This document shows, piece by piece, positions 15,249 through 23,156 of a stretch of 64,000 nt of DNA (the stretch's first letter is position 1; every line of letters begins with the position of its first letter). A program made the translations under genes and the position numbers. Below the pieces are notes generated by a model. It searched no databases. It was not told where the DNA came from and saw only the letters and a list, made by a program, of their open reading frames with translations. The stretch lies in contig NZ_JAGPXY010000015.1 in the NCBI RefSeq assembly GCF_018070325.1, forward strand, positions 1 through 64,000, read 5' to 3'. The DNA is from Micromonospora sp. H61 (GTDB lineage Bacteria > Actinomycetota > Actinomycetes > Mycobacteriales > Micromonosporaceae).

Positions 15249-16070
15249 GTGACCAGGCCCGCCTCCACCCGTGCCGCCCGTCTCGACCAGGTCTGCGCCG
15301 CCGCCGTCGAGGTGGCCCGCGCCGGCATTACCGAGGTGGACGCCGACGATGTCGGCGACCACCTGCAGGTCGTCGCCGAGGGTGATCGGCTGGTCACCCA
15401 CTACTTCGAATGTCGCCTCGCCGGCTACAACGGCTGGCGCTGGGCGGTCACCGTCACGCGGGTGCCGCGCAGCAAGACGGTGACCATCTGCGAGACGGTG
15501 TTGCTGCCCGGCCCGGACGCGCTGCTCGCGCCCGGCTGGTTGCCCTGGCAGGAGCGGCTCAAGCCGGGCGACCTGGGGCCGGGTGACCTGCTCCCGACCT
15601 CGCCCGACGACGATCGACTGGTCCCCGGTTACCTGCTCTCCGACGACCCGGCGGTCGAGGAGACGGCATGGGAGTTGGGCCTCGGGCGCGCCCGCGTGCT
15701 CTCCCGGGAGGGCCGCATCGAAACGGCGCAGCGCTGGTACGAAGGTGACCACGGCCCCGCCGCGGCCATCTCGTCCGCCGCTCCGGCCGCCGCTCGCTGC
15801 GGCACCTGCGGCTTCTACCTGCCGTTGGCAGGTGCGATGCGGCAGGCATTCGGGGCCTGTGGCAACTTCTACGCCCCCGACGACGGCCGGGTGGTGAGCG
15901 CCGACCACGGTTGCGGCGCCCACTCCGAGACGTTGATCGAGGCGGCCGAGACCGCTGTCGACGAACTTCCCACGGTGTACGACGACAGCGCGGTGGAGGC
16001 CATGTCGGTCAGCCGGGCTCCGGGCTCGGTGGAGGCCGCTGAGCCGGCGGAGCCGTACGGGCACTCCTGA
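15249..16070 (+). CDS. DUF3027 protein
   Basis: A 273-residue actinobacterial protein of unknown function. The core reads DHLQVVAEGDRLVTHYFECR, then GYNGWRWAVTVTRVPRSKTV and PGDLGPGDLLPTSPDDDRLV. Near the C-terminus CGTCGFYLPLAGAMRQAFG with a following GACGNFYAPDDGRVVSADHG and CGAH provides a conserved cysteine set that could bind zinc. GTG 15249 is chosen because AACAAT at 15237-15242 has leaderless spacing; ATG 15231 is an in-frame alternative with GGGG four bases upstream. Transcribed away from the MFS/mqnB operon. Confidence 0.85.
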   Translation: MTRPASTRAARLDQVCAAAVEVARAGITEVDADDVGDHLQVVAEGDRLVTHYFECRLAGYNGWRWAVTVTRVPRSKTVTICETVLLPGPDALLAPGWLPWQERLKPGDLGPGDLLPTSPDDDRLVPGYLLSDDPAVEETAWELGLGRARVLSREGRIETAQRWYEGDHGPAAAISSAAPAAARCGTCGFYLPLAGAMRQAFGACGNFYAPDDGRVVSADHGCGAHSETLIEAAETAVDELPTVYDDSAVEAMSVSRAPGSVEAAEPAEPYGHS

Positions 16071-16106
16071 TCGTCCGCGCCGCAGTGCTCCGGTGCAGTG
16101 GCCAGC

Positions 16107-16352
16107 TCACCTCGCGCGGCGGCGGCGTCGGTTGGCGTCGTGCCGCAACATCACGGCGAGGCCCGGGAAGCCCCACAGGAAACCGGCGAGGCAGGTCCAG
16201 AGCCAGTTCTGATGACCGTTGTCGGTCAGCCAGCCCCGGAAGAAGATCAGCAGGACCAGCCCGGCCACCGCCCACGCGATCAACCCGGCGAGGGCGAACG
16301 GCACCATCGGCGGATCGAGTGGTGCGGGCCGCGGTGGCTGCTCGTTCGGCAT
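16107..16352 (-). CDS. DUF2530 small membrane protein
   Basis: 81 residues with two membrane helices (LAGLIAWAVAGLVLLIFF and WLWTCLAGFLWGFPGLAVML) joined by a short RGWLTDNGHQN loop and ending in a poly-Arg tail. The helix-WLWTC-helix layout matches DUF2530 of actinobacteria. Function unknown. It is divergent from the permease gene and convergent with the DUF3027 gene, 36 bases from its stop. Confidence 0.8.
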   Translation of the reverse strand: MPNEQPPRPAPLDPPMVPFALAGLIAWAVAGLVLLIFFRGWLTDNGHQNWLWTCLAGFLWGFPGLAVMLRHDANRRRRRAR

Positions 16353-16439
16353 TCGGCAAGCGTACGGGATCTACTTCCCCTGCCCACCGACGATCTGGGA
16401 CGATGCGCGCGACACTGGAAGATCACCTGCGAGGACCTG

Positions 16440-17918
16440 ATGGCCGTAGCGCCGCCCGAGAACGGCACACCTTCCAACCCCGCTCATCCGCGTAACGGTT
16501 TCGACCGGTTCTTCGAGATCTCCGCCCGTGGCTCGACGTTGAGCCGTGAGGTACGCGGTGGCCTGGCGACCTTCTTCACGATGGCGTACATCGTGGTGCT
16601 CAACCCGCTGATCCTGGGCGGCGCCGTCGACGGTGACGGCAAGAGCCTTCCGATTCCGGCGCTGGCCGCCGCGACCGCGTTGGTCGCCGGCCTGATGACC
16701 ATCCTGATGGGTGTGGTCGGCCGGTTCCCGCTGGCGCTCGCCGCCGGTCTGGGTGTCAACGCCCTGGTGGCGTACGAGATCGCACCCGAGATGACCTGGG
16801 CAGACGCGATGGGTCTGGTGGTGATCGAGGGTCTGATCATCACGGTGCTGGTGCTGACCGGTTTGCGGACCGCTGTGTTCCGCTCGGTGCCGACCCAGAT
16901 GAAGAGCGCGATCGGGGTCGGCATCGGTCTGTTCCTGACCATCATCGGCCTGGTGGACGCCGGCTTCGTCCGGCGCATCCCGGATGATGCCAACACCACA
17001 GTTCCGGTCGGCCTGGGCATCGGCGGCAAGCTGGTGAGCTGGCCGATGCTGGTCTTCGTGGTGGGCCTGCTGATCACGCTGGTGCTGGTGGTCCGTCGGG
17101 TGAAGGGCGCGATCCTGATCGGCATCCTCGCCTCGACGGTGCTGGCGGTGATCGTGGAGGCGATCGGCAACATCGGCCCGTCGTTCGTCAACGGTCAGCC
17201 GAACCCCAAGGGCTGGTCGCTGAACGTGCCGGAGCTGCCGAAGTCGGTGGTCGACCTGCCGGACCTGTCGCTGCTCGGCAAGTTCAACGTGCTGGACTCG
17301 TGGGGCCGGGCCGGTTGGCTGGTCGTGCTGATGTTCATCTTCACGCTGTTGATCACGGACTTCTTCGACACCATGGGCACGATGGTCGCGGTCGGCCAGG
17401 AGGGCGGCCTGCTCGACGAGCAGGGCACCCCGCCGAAGGCCAAGGAGATCCTGCTGGTCGACTCGATCGCGGCGGCGGCCGGCGGTGCGGCCAGTACCTC
17501 CAGCAACACGTCGTACATCGAGAGCGCGGCAGGTGTCGCGGAGGGTGCGCGGACCGGCGTGGCCAACCTGGTCACCGGCGCGCTCTTCCTGCTCGCGATG
17601 TTCCTGGCGCCGCTGGTCGTGATCGTGCCGTTCGAGGCGGCGTCGACGGCCCTGGTGGTGGTCGGGTTCCTGATGATGACCGCGGTGCGGACCATCGACT
17701 GGTCCGACTACGAGATCGCCATTCCGGCGTTCCTCACCATCGTGCTGATGCCGTTCACCTACTCGATCTCCAACGGGATCGGCGCTGGCCTGATCACCTT
17801 CGTGGTGGTCAAGCTGGCGCGGGGCAAGGCCCGGGAGATCCACCCGTTGCTGTACGGGGTGGCCGCGCTCTTCGTGCTGTACTTCCTGCGTGGGCCGATC
17901 GAGTCCCTGGTGCTCTGA
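16440..17918 (+). CDS. NCS2-family purine-type permease
   Basis: A 492-residue transporter of the AzgA-like (adenine/guanine/hypoxanthine) branch of the nucleobase-cation symporters. It begins with the typical FDRFFEISARGSTLSREVRG, then LATFFTMAYIVVLNP; further hallmarks are GLGVNALVAY, the TDFFDTMGTMVAVGQEGGLL segment and the TSSNTSYIESAAGVAEGART substrate-site loop. About 12-14 membrane segments. It imports purine bases with protons. ATG 16440 has GAGG five bases upstream; the longer frame into the DUF2530 region is spurious. Confidence 0.93.
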   Translation: MAVAPPENGTPSNPAHPRNGFDRFFEISARGSTLSREVRGGLATFFTMAYIVVLNPLILGGAVDGDGKSLPIPALAAATALVAGLMTILMGVVGRFPLALAAGLGVNALVAYEIAPEMTWADAMGLVVIEGLIITVLVLTGLRTAVFRSVPTQMKSAIGVGIGLFLTIIGLVDAGFVRRIPDDANTTVPVGLGIGGKLVSWPMLVFVVGLLITLVLVVRRVKGAILIGILASTVLAVIVEAIGNIGPSFVNGQPNPKGWSLNVPELPKSVVDLPDLSLLGKFNVLDSWGRAGWLVVLMFIFTLLITDFFDTMGTMVAVGQEGGLLDEQGTPPKAKEILLVDSIAAAAGGAASTSSNTSYIESAAGVAEGARTGVANLVTGALFLLAMFLAPLVVIVPFEAASTALVVVGFLMMTAVRTIDWSDYEIAIPAFLTIVLMPFTYSISNGIGAGLITFVVVKLARGKAREIHPLLYGVAALFVLYFLRGPIESLVL

Positions 17919-18013
17919 GCCGTCCGGGCGGGGAGTCGATCGGGATTCCCCGCCCGTACCATCTGAATCCCCTCGTGAGCCTGGTCATAACGGATGTCGT
18001 TAGCCATGCTCAT

Positions 18014-18028
18014 TAGTTAAGCTAACTA
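18014..18028. promoter_or_regulatory. Operator-like palindrome at marR promoter
   Basis: TAGTTA-AGC-TAACTA is a perfect inverted repeat around a three-base centre. It ends two bases before GTG 18031 and covers the -10 hexamer, so binding would block transcription. Likely the MarR autoregulatory site. Confidence 0.7.
18018..18023 (+). promoter_or_regulatory. -10 element, leaderless promoter of marR
   Basis: TAAGCT ends seven bases before GTG 18031 and lies inside the palindrome. No Shine-Dalgarno. Confidence 0.5.
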
Positions 18029-18030
18029 CT

Positions 18031-18480
18031 GTGACGGAGCGGACGGTGACGGCGGAACGCGTGCCACCGGCGCAGCTGGCTCCCCAGCTGCGTGATGCGA
18101 TCACCCGACTCAACCGGCGGGTCCGACAGGCCCGACCGGTCGGCGACCTCACGGTCACCCAGGTCTCCGCGCTCACCAGCCTGCGGCTGGCGGGCGCGAT
18201 GACACCCCGGGAGCTGGCCGACGTTGAGCGGGTGCAGCCGCCGACGATGACCAAGATCGTCGGAAAGTTGGAGGACCGCGGCCTCGTGCGGCGGACGCCC
18301 CATCCGACCGACGGGCGGCAGGTCATCCTCGCGGCGACCGAAGGAGGGCAGGCCGTGCTCGACCAGTTCGAGCGGGCCCGCGACGAGTGGCTGTCCCACC
18401 GGCTGGCCGCACTCGACGAGGACGAACGGGAGACCCTGCAGAGGGCCGCCGAGATTCTTCAGCAGCTCGCTCGCGCCTGA
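18031..18480 (+). CDS. MarR-family transcriptional regulator
   Basis: A 149-residue dimeric winged-helix regulator. The wHTH spans about residues 45-110: LTVTQVSALTSLRLAGAMTP, then ADVERVQPPTMTKIVGKLED and wing RRTPHPTDGRQVIL. N- and C-terminal helices form the dimer interface. It sits 39 bases before an MFS gene on the same strand, and a palindrome covers its promoter; regulation of that exporter in response to a small molecule is the simplest reading. Confidence 0.92.
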   Translation: MTERTVTAERVPPAQLAPQLRDAITRLNRRVRQARPVGDLTVTQVSALTSLRLAGAMTPRELADVERVQPPTMTKIVGKLEDRGLVRRTPHPTDGRQVILAATEGGQAVLDQFERARDEWLSHRLAALDEDERETLQRAAEILQQLARA

Positions 18481-18519
18481 GCCGCACCCGCGCCACCGGG
18501 TCCGTGCCGTCACCTGTCG

Positions 18520-19836
18520 ATGACGCGTACGTCCGGAGGAGGCGCACCAAGAGTGCAGGCGAAGCTGAGCACGATGTTCCAGTCCCTACAGGTCCGCAAC
18601 TACCGCCTCTTCGCATCCGGGCAGTTGATCAAGTTGATCGGCGTCTGGATGATGTTCATCGCCCAGGACTGGCTCGTCCTCGAGCTCTCCAACAACTCGG
18701 CGACAGCGCTCGGCGTGGTCACCGCCTGCCAGTTCACCCCGGTGCTCCTGCTCACCCTGCTCTCCGGCCGGCTCGCCGACCGGTACGACAAGCGGGTGCT
18801 GCTCTTCGCCGCCAACGCCTTCTGGAGCCTGCTGGCGCTCGGCATGGCGGTGCTGGTCCTCACCGACCTGGTGCAGCTCTGGCACGTCTTCGCCTTCGCC
18901 GCGCTGCTCGGCACGGCCAACGCGGTGGAGACCCCGGTCCGGCAGGCGTTCGTCTCCGAACTGGTCGGCACGCCGCTGCTGCCCAACGCGCTGTCGCTCA
19001 ACGCCGCCGTGTTCAACTCCGCCCGGATCGTCGGCCCGGCAGTGGCCGGCCTGGCCATCGCCGCGTTCGACGTCGGCCCGGTCTTCCTCTTCACCGCCCT
19101 CAGCTCGGTCGCGCCCCTGGTCAACGTGGTCCGGATGCGGACGACCGACCTGCACCGCGACGCCCTGCTGCCCCGTGACGAGCGGGCGTCCGCCCGGGTC
19201 GTCGACGGGCTGCGGTACGTGTGGCGCCGCCCCGACCTGCTGCTGCCGATGGCGATCATGTCGGTGATCGGCATGTCGCTGTTCAACTTCCAGCTCACCC
19301 TGGCCGCGTTGGCGAAGACGGTCTTCCACACCGGCGCCGCCTCCTTCGGCCTGTTCAGCACGGCACTGGCCGTCGGCGCGCTCGGCGGCGCGCTCAGCGG
19401 CACCGGTCGCCGTAGCCGCCCATCGGTGTGGCTGGTGCTCGGCGCGGCGATCGCCTGCGCCAGCTTCGGCACCCTGGTCGGTCTCTCCACGGCGTACTGG
19501 CTGGTCGTGGCGCTGCTGGTGCCGACCGGCTTCTGCATGGTCTTCTTCGCCCAGGCCGCCAACCAGCGGATCCAGATGGGCGTCGACGCGGCCTTCCGGG
19601 GACGGGTGATGGCCCTGTGGGTGCTGGTGTTCCTGGGCACCAACCCGGTCGGCGCGCCGCTGATCGGCTGGGTCGCGGAGCACTACGGTGCCGGTGCCAG
19701 CATCTGGATGGGTGGGCTCATCTCGCTGGCCGCCGCGGTGATCGCCCTCACCTGGCAGCTCCGCCACTCCGGTGCCCGGCTGCGGTTCCGGGTGCTGCCG
19801 ATGCCCCGTTTCTACGTCACGTCCACCGACTGCTGA
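18520..19836 (+). CDS. MFS exporter, EntS-like
   Basis: A 438-residue major facilitator protein (or 427 if starting at GTG 18553, which has GGAGGA 12 bases upstream). The N-terminal FQSLQVRNYRLFASGQLIKL and the motif LLSGRLADRYDKRVLL are typical of the enterobactin-exporter-like MFS branch; about 12 membrane helices follow. Probably exports a hydrophobic or siderophore-like compound. It follows marR closely and is probably cotranscribed with and controlled by it. Substrate cannot be named from sequence. Confidence 0.88.
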   Translation: MTRTSGGGAPRVQAKLSTMFQSLQVRNYRLFASGQLIKLIGVWMMFIAQDWLVLELSNNSATALGVVTACQFTPVLLLTLLSGRLADRYDKRVLLFAANAFWSLLALGMAVLVLTDLVQLWHVFAFAALLGTANAVETPVRQAFVSELVGTPLLPNALSLNAAVFNSARIVGPAVAGLAIAAFDVGPVFLFTALSSVAPLVNVVRMRTTDLHRDALLPRDERASARVVDGLRYVWRRPDLLLPMAIMSVIGMSLFNFQLTLAALAKTVFHTGAASFGLFSTALAVGALGGALSGTGRRSRPSVWLVLGAAIACASFGTLVGLSTAYWLVVALLVPTGFCMVFFAQAANQRIQMGVDAAFRGRVMALWVLVFLGTNPVGAPLIGWVAEHYGAGASIWMGGLISLAAAVIALTWQLRHSGARLRFRVLPMPRFYVTSTDC

Positions 19837-19920
19837 GGTTTACCACCGGCGCCGGCCGGGTCCGGTTGCGCGGATCGCGCGGATGCGGCGAAACCGGTGG
19901 CGGGGTGGCACGGTGGGGCT

Positions 19921-19926
19921 TAGCGT
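19921..19926 (+). promoter_or_regulatory. -10 element, leaderless promoter
   Basis: TAGCGT ends six bases before GTG 19933. No Shine-Dalgarno. Confidence 0.5.
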
Positions 19927-19932
19927 CGATAC

Positions 19933-20442
19933 GTGGGAGTCGGACGCGCGCTGATGCTGGCCCTGGCGTTCCTCGCCGTGGCCACTCTGCCGGCGGCGTT
20001 CGCCCTGCTCTTCTGCTACGACGAGATTCTCGACCGGGTGGTCTGCGGCTGGTCGGAGTGGCGTGACCGCCGCCGGGAGAAACGCACGATCGCCCGTCTC
20101 GACCGTGCCATCGAGGCCGACGCGCTGACCCGAGACATCGATCTCAGTGAGTTCGACAGCGCTGACCGCCGGCCGCTGGAGCAGCTCGCCGCCGACCTGC
20201 GCCGTCTTGGCGGTCAGCGGGTCGGCGGCAGCGGTCGCTCGATGGTCTGGCACAGCGCGCTGCTCCAGGCGTACGACGACCGGCTTCGCCTCGCCTGCCG
20301 CGCCCTCGGCATCGCCGAACACCTCGCCGAGCTGGACGGCGTCGATCAGGAGATCGAGCGGGTCCGGGTGGAGGGCGTGCTGCACGCCGCCGGGCTGGCC
20401 CTGCCGGCGGCCCGGGCGGGGCTTCGGCAGCGGCACCGCTGA
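19933..20442 (+). CDS. Membrane-anchored hypothetical protein
   Basis: 169 residues: one N-terminal membrane helix (ALMLALAFLAVATLPAAFAL, then LFCYDEI), followed by a charged, largely helical cytosolic part (RDRRREKRTIARLDRAIEAD; LRLACRALGIAEHLAELDGV). No named family is recognised. A pattern of Leu/Arg/Glu-rich helices suggests a helical bundle. The gene is monocistronic or leads into the RNA-ligase relic 13 bases downstream. Confidence 0.7.
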   Translation: MGVGRALMLALAFLAVATLPAAFALLFCYDEILDRVVCGWSEWRDRRREKRTIARLDRAIEADALTRDIDLSEFDSADRRPLEQLAADLRRLGGQRVGGSGRSMVWHSALLQAYDDRLRLACRALGIAEHLAELDGVDQEIERVRVEGVLHAAGLALPAARAGLRQRHR

Positions 20443-20455
20443 ACGACCGCACGCT

Positions 20456-20614
20456 GTGCGACTCTTCGTCTCGGCCCGCCCGTCCGCCGAGGCGCTCAAT
20501 CACCTCGGCGCGCAGGTCGCCCGTCTGCGCGTCGCGGCGTCGGAGCTGCTGCTGGTGCGCAGCAACCTCGGCGGCCGACCGCGCTACGAACGGATCGCCG
20601 CCTGGTCGCTGTGA
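20456..20614 (+). pseudogene. 2'-5' RNA ligase (ThpR/LigT) relic with internal deletion
   Basis: A 52-residue frame whose first half (VRLFVSARPSAEALNHLGAQ, then VARLRV) matches the N-terminus of RNA 2',3'-cyclic phosphodiesterases and whose second half (ELLLVRSNLGGRPRYERIAA, then WSL) matches their C-terminus. The roughly 130 residues between, including both HxT/S catalytic motifs, are gone without breaking the frame. The product cannot be an active enzyme. Its 3' end overlaps the stop of the regulator gene on the other strand by 31 bases, so that regulator may have taken over the sequence. Confidence 0.75.
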
Positions 20615-21351
20615 CCCGGCGGCACGTCGCTGGTCGCTGTGGAAGGCCTGCTGCGGAGAACCTCGCGGGCCTGTTCGGCGGCGCGGGTGATGCTCTCGCT
20701 GATGAAGTCGAGGAAGCGGGCGATGTTCTCCAGTCGGGCGGCGGCCGGGGTGTGCGCGCCGAGGAGGGCGACACCCTGGCGTGCGAGCGCGACGAGATGG
20801 TCGTTGGCCCGAGCGCTGGCGATCGTCGCCTGGTAGAAGAGTTCGTCGTCGACGACGTAGCGGTCGCGGCGGCGTTCGTCGCGTTCGCGACGGACGAGGC
20901 TCTGGCTCTCCAGGAAGGTGATCGCCTTGGAGATCGACGCCGGGCTGACCTGGAGGCGCTGGGCGAGCTCGGACGCGGTGAGACTGCCCGAGTCGGTGAG
21001 GAACAGGTTGGTCAGCACTCGGGCCGCCATCTTGTTCAGACCGGAGGCCATGAGGACTGTGGTGAACGCCTCCTCGTAGTCGACCACGGCCTGGGCGTCG
21101 CGTCCGTCTGGTCGGCGGGCCGCCTCGGCCCCACGGGAGGGGGCGGGCTTGCGCCGGTGGGCGCGACGCTCGGTCGCATGGTGGGCCAGATCGGCGCGGT
21201 AGCCGGTGGGGCCGCCGTTGCGCATCACCTCGCGCGTGACAGTCGAGGTGGGACGGTCGAGGCGTCGGGCGATCTCGGCGTAGGGGAGGCTGTCGGCCAG
21301 CCCCAGCGCGATCTGCTGGCGTTCCTGCTGGCTGAGCCTGCCTCCCGGCAT
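20584..21351 (-). CDS. Regulator: IS30-like HTH fused to GbsR/MarR domain
   Basis: 255 residues. Residues 1-65 (LSQQERQQIALGLADSLPYA, then RRLDRPTSTVTREVMRNGGP) look like the HTH of IS30-family transposases, which also ends in a GYRA-type segment. Residues about 90-215 form a GbsR/MarR-type winged helix (LTASELAQRLQVSPASISKA, then ITFLESQSLVRRERDERRRD) with dimerisation helices. The C-terminus is disordered. It diverges from the DUF4097-hydrolase genes across a spacer rich in GTTGCA/TGCAAC sites, its likely operators. The signal it senses is unknown. Confidence 0.85.
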   Translation of the reverse strand: MPGGRLSQQERQQIALGLADSLPYAEIARRLDRPTSTVTREVMRNGGPTGYRADLAHHATERRAHRRKPAPSRGAEAARRPDGRDAQAVVDYEEAFTTVLMASGLNKMAARVLTNLFLTDSGSLTASELAQRLQVSPASISKAITFLESQSLVRRERDERRRDRYVVDDELFYQATIASARANDHLVALARQGVALLGAHTPAAARLENIARFLDFISESITRAAEQAREVLRSRPSTATSDVPPGHSDQAAIRS

Positions 21352-21424
21352 CGCGATCTCCCCTCGTGGTCCCGCAGGGCGGCGGCCCTCGACCCCGTCA
21401 CCATAGCGTTAACGCGCACACCGA

Positions 21425-21451
21425 TGCAACGACGACGGGCATGGCGTTGCA
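21425..21451. promoter_or_regulatory. Inverted TGCAAC/GTTGCA pair
   Basis: TGCAAC (21425-21430) and GTTGCA (21446-21451) are inverted with a 15-base spacer, close to the regulator start at 21351. Probable operator half-sites of the divergent GbsR/MarR-type regulator. Confidence 0.55.
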
Positions 21452-21465
21452 TTAGATTCAGGCCC

Positions 21466-21473
21466 GTTGCAAC
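21466..21473. promoter_or_regulatory. GTTGCAAC palindrome
   Basis: A perfect 8-base palindrome made of overlapping GTTGCA and TGCAAC. Another TGCAAC half-site lies at 21511-21516. The same hexamer recurs four to five times in 100 bases of an otherwise AT-rich promoter region. Confidence 0.55.
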
Positions 21474-21590
21474 AAGTTTGCATAGCTGAGCAGCTAAAAC
21501 ACTGATTCGCTGCAACGAGGGTGTTGTAAAAATCGGAAAGCAACGTAGCGTTTCCCACATAAGAAACAAGCGCCGACCTGGGAGAGCACG

Positions 21591-22256
21591 ATGCAGACGT
21601 TCGACACACCCGCCCCCATCTCCGCCGTCCTGGACATCCCTGCCGGACGCATCCAGCTCATCGCCGCGGACCGCGCCGACACCACAGTCGAGATCCTCCC
21701 GGCCGACCCCGCCAAGAGCAGCGACACCACTGCCGCCGAGCAGACCACCGTCGCCTACGCCGACGGCGTCCTGCGAATCACGACCGCACCTCCCGTCAAC
21801 AAGCTCTTCGGCCCCTCCGGCTCCCTGGAGGTCACCGTCCGGGTGCCCGCCGGCTCCCACGTCGAGGCCAGGGCCGCCAGCGCCGAGCTTCGGGGCGTCG
21901 GCCGCCTCGGCGACGTCGCCTTCGACGGGGCGTACCAGAAGATCAAGATTGACGAGGCCGCGAGTGTCCGCCTCACCGCGATCGACGGCGACGTCGAGGT
22001 CGGCCGGCTCAACGGCCCCGCCGAGATCAGCACCGCCCGGGGTGACATCACTGTCGCCGAGGCCACGCGCGGCACTGTCGTCCTCCGTACCCAGTCCGGC
22101 GACATCTCGATCGCGGCGGCGGCCGGTGTCTCGGCCGCCCTCGACGCCGGCACCGGCCACGGCCGCGTCAGCAACGCCCTCAAGAACGACGGCACCGTCG
22201 AGCTCGACATCCACGCCAGCACCCTGCAGGGCGACATCCACGCCCGCAGCCTCTGA
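21591..22256 (+). CDS. DUF4097-family beta-repeat protein
   Basis: A 221-residue protein built of short beta repeats, with the adhesin-like DUF4097 layout: VSALDAGTGHGRVSN-like and GDITVAEATRGTVVLRTQSG turns repeat every 15-20 residues. It lacks a signal peptide (MQTFDTPAPISAVLDIPAGR), so it is cytosolic unless secreted otherwise. GGGAGAGC precedes ATG 21591. The alpha/beta hydrolase gene starts 15 bases after its stop, forming an operon facing the GbsR/MarR-type regulator; DUF4097 genes next to such regulators are a recurrent actinobacterial arrangement by recall. Biochemical function unknown. Confidence 0.85.
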   Translation: MQTFDTPAPISAVLDIPAGRIQLIAADRADTTVEILPADPAKSSDTTAAEQTTVAYADGVLRITTAPPVNKLFGPSGSLEVTVRVPAGSHVEARAASAELRGVGRLGDVAFDGAYQKIKIDEAASVRLTAIDGDVEVGRLNGPAEISTARGDITVAEATRGTVVLRTQSGDISIAAAAGVSAALDAGTGHGRVSNALKNDGTVELDIHASTLQGDIHARSL

Positions 22257-22271
22257 AAGGGACGGATCGAG

Positions 22272-23102
22272 ATGACCAACAACAGCATGTCCTCGACCAG
22301 TTCGGCCTGGACCGGCATGGTGCCGGTCGACGACACCGCCCTGGCCGTCACCGACACCGGCGGCCCCGGCATCCCGCTGGTCTACCTCAACGGCCAGTTC
22401 GCCACCCAGGGCTACTGGCGGCGGGTCATCGCCGAGTTGGGTACCGAATTCCGGCACATCACCTACGACGAGCGGGCTCGCGGCAGGAAGTCGAAGCGCT
22501 CAGCCGACTACTCGTTCGAAGCGGCCGTCCGGGACGTCGACGCCGTTCTCGCCGCCCGGGGGGTGGCCCGGGCGGTGCTGGTGGGCTGGTCCTACGGAGC
22601 AGTGGTCGGGGCCCACTGGGCCAACCGGAACCCGGAGCGTGCCCTGGGCGCGGTCCTGGTCGACGGCGCGTTCCCGCACGACTGGCTCGACGAGCCCATG
22701 GCGCAGCGGATCCGCAAGATGTTCCGACGGATGAACCTGTTCATGCCGCTGCTGCGCCCGACCGGCCTGACCCCACGGATGAACGCCGACCAGATGGCGG
22801 ACAGCAACATCGAACTCGGCGAACTCTCCCGCGAGCGCCAACTGGGCCCGGTCCTGGACGCCATCACCGTCCCGGTGCGGTACGTGGTCGCCTCGGGAGC
22901 GTCCCTCGGCAGTCGCGGGGACGAGCAGGAGCAGATCCGTGCCAGCCTCGACGCGGTGACCGTCCGCAACCCGCACATCACCATCGGGGCGAAGGTCGCC
23001 AGCAACCACGGTGCGATCCTCAAGAAGGACTTCCGCGCCGTCGCCGAGGCAGTACGCGGGGTCGCCGCCCCTCATCGGGAAGACGCCGGAGCCATTCGGT
23101 GA
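22272..23102 (+). CDS. Alpha/beta hydrolase
   Basis: 276 residues with the alpha/beta hydrolase core. The oxyanion region is VYLNGQFATQGYW (in place of the usual HG motif), the nucleophile elbow is GWSYG (Ser near residue 112), and SNHG near the C-terminus supplies the catalytic His. A helical cap lies at about residues 140-200 (MFRRMNLFMPLLRPTGLTPR). Substrate unknown; esterase, lipase or haloperoxidase-like members share this layout. It is the second gene of the DUF4097 operon and is followed by a strong hairpin at 23116-23150. Confidence 0.87.
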   Translation: MTNNSMSSTSSAWTGMVPVDDTALAVTDTGGPGIPLVYLNGQFATQGYWRRVIAELGTEFRHITYDERARGRKSKRSADYSFEAAVRDVDAVLAARGVARAVLVGWSYGAVVGAHWANRNPERALGAVLVDGAFPHDWLDEPMAQRIRKMFRRMNLFMPLLRPTGLTPRMNADQMADSNIELGELSRERQLGPVLDAITVPVRYVVASGASLGSRGDEQEQIRASLDAVTVRNPHITIGAKVASNHGAILKKDFRAVAEAVRGVAAPHREDAGAIR

Positions 23103-23115
23103 GGCCCGAACGCAC

Positions 23116-23150
23116 GCGTTGACGGGTGACGGTGCGTCACCCGTCAACGC
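23116..23150. terminator. Perfect 16-bp hairpin, bidirectional terminator
   Basis: GCGTTGACGGGTGACG pairs perfectly with CGTCACCCGTCAACGC around a GTG loop. It sits between convergent stops (23102 and 23157). No U-tract; this intrinsic form is usual in actinomycetes. Confidence 0.8.
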
Positions 23151-23156
23151 GAAGCG

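Noticed and set aside
16371..17843. Minus-strand frame opposite the purine permease
   Set aside because: Gln/His/Arg-rich shadow of a clear membrane protein on the plus strand.
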